In this document: in pieces, positions 63,995 through 64,000 of the stretch
Layout: each line of letters begins with the position of its first letter
Numbering within the stretch: position 1 is the stretch's first letter
Assembly (NCBI RefSeq): GCF_003293745.1
Contig: NZ_PTLZ01000001.1
Location: 1,302,001 to 1,366,000, forward strand
Direction of reading: 5' to 3'
Source: Herminiimonas fonticola
GTDB taxonomy: Bacteria; Pseudomonadota; Gammaproteobacteria; Burkholderiales; Burkholderiaceae_D
Length of the DNA stretch: 64,000 nt
Position numbers and translations under genes: made by a program
The notes under the pieces: model-generated
The model's input: the letters and a program-made list of their open reading frames with translations, nothing else
What the model was told of the DNA's origin: nothing
Database searches by the model: none

Positions 63995-64000
63995 TTTGTT

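Overview
The window is chromosomal DNA of a betaproteobacterium, most likely Oxalobacteraceae close to Herminiimonas or Janthinobacterium. The grounds are the gene orders yicC-gmk-rpoZ-spoT, rph-rdgB-hemW, rne/rluC, and yceF/yceD-rpmF, plus the protein sequences themselves. This placement rests on recognition, not on a database search.

Layout. (1) 1-8495 is backbone: spoT (cut by the window edge), rpoZ, gmk and yicC on the minus strand, then on the plus strand a soluble Ser/Thr kinase and PP2C phosphatase pair, rph, rdgB, hemW and tRNA-Ser(UGA). (2) 8526-35834 is an apparently complete 27.3 kb Tn7-like transposon. It has imperfect terminal inverted repeats (TGTGCCGTTA...) and a perfect 5-bp target duplication (AAGCA) at 8521-8525 and 35835-35839. 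Its transposition genes are a TnsA-TnsB fusion, a TnsC/TniB ATPase and one TniQ/TnsD-like protein. (3) 35835-45371 is a variable chromosomal stretch: a PLD-family nuclease, a chemoreceptor, a lipoprotein autotransporter subtilase, a Xre/RES toxin-antitoxin pair and several small unknown genes. (4) 45512-63994 is backbone: a deaminase, an FtsX-type permease, a TetR-controlled dehydrogenase pair, truncated globin, rmuC, FMN-riboswitch-controlled ribH, rne, rluC, a HAD phosphatase, a Rieske protein, an S49 peptidase, a tetrapyrrole-methylase-family protein, yceF, yceD and rpmF.

The transposon cargo is a compact defence island. From left to right it carries: a HORMA/TRIP13-type CBASS operon (Cap4-like SAVED effector, TRIP13 ATPase, HORMA protein, CD-NTase); a divergent XRE regulator with an ImmA/IrrE metalloprotease; an unknown gene; a plus-strand cluster of a DUF4062-like protein, a cytoplasmic PhoD-like phosphoesterase, a TIR protein with an unrecognised C-terminal domain and a HEPN protein; a four-gene Wadjet system (JetABCD); an exported metallo-beta-lactamase-fold hydrolase; and a three-gene minus-strand module including a helix-turn-helix protein. 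The DUF4062/PhoD/TIR(/HEPN) cluster is the best candidate here for an undescribed system.

Removing the transposon and one AAGCA copy rebuilds a site that aligns in order and spacing with the element's own left end. The element therefore seems to have inserted 14 bp inside the end of an older related element, itself 16 bp past the tRNA-Ser gene. That makes the tRNA 3' side a repeated target for this family.

Other points include a jetA reading frame whose expected start position reads ATT instead of ATG, nested inverted repeats ahead of tnsAB, a perfect 21-bp hairpin at 39539-39591, and matching TGAGT...ACTCA palindromes ahead of both the tetR gene and its neighbour operon.
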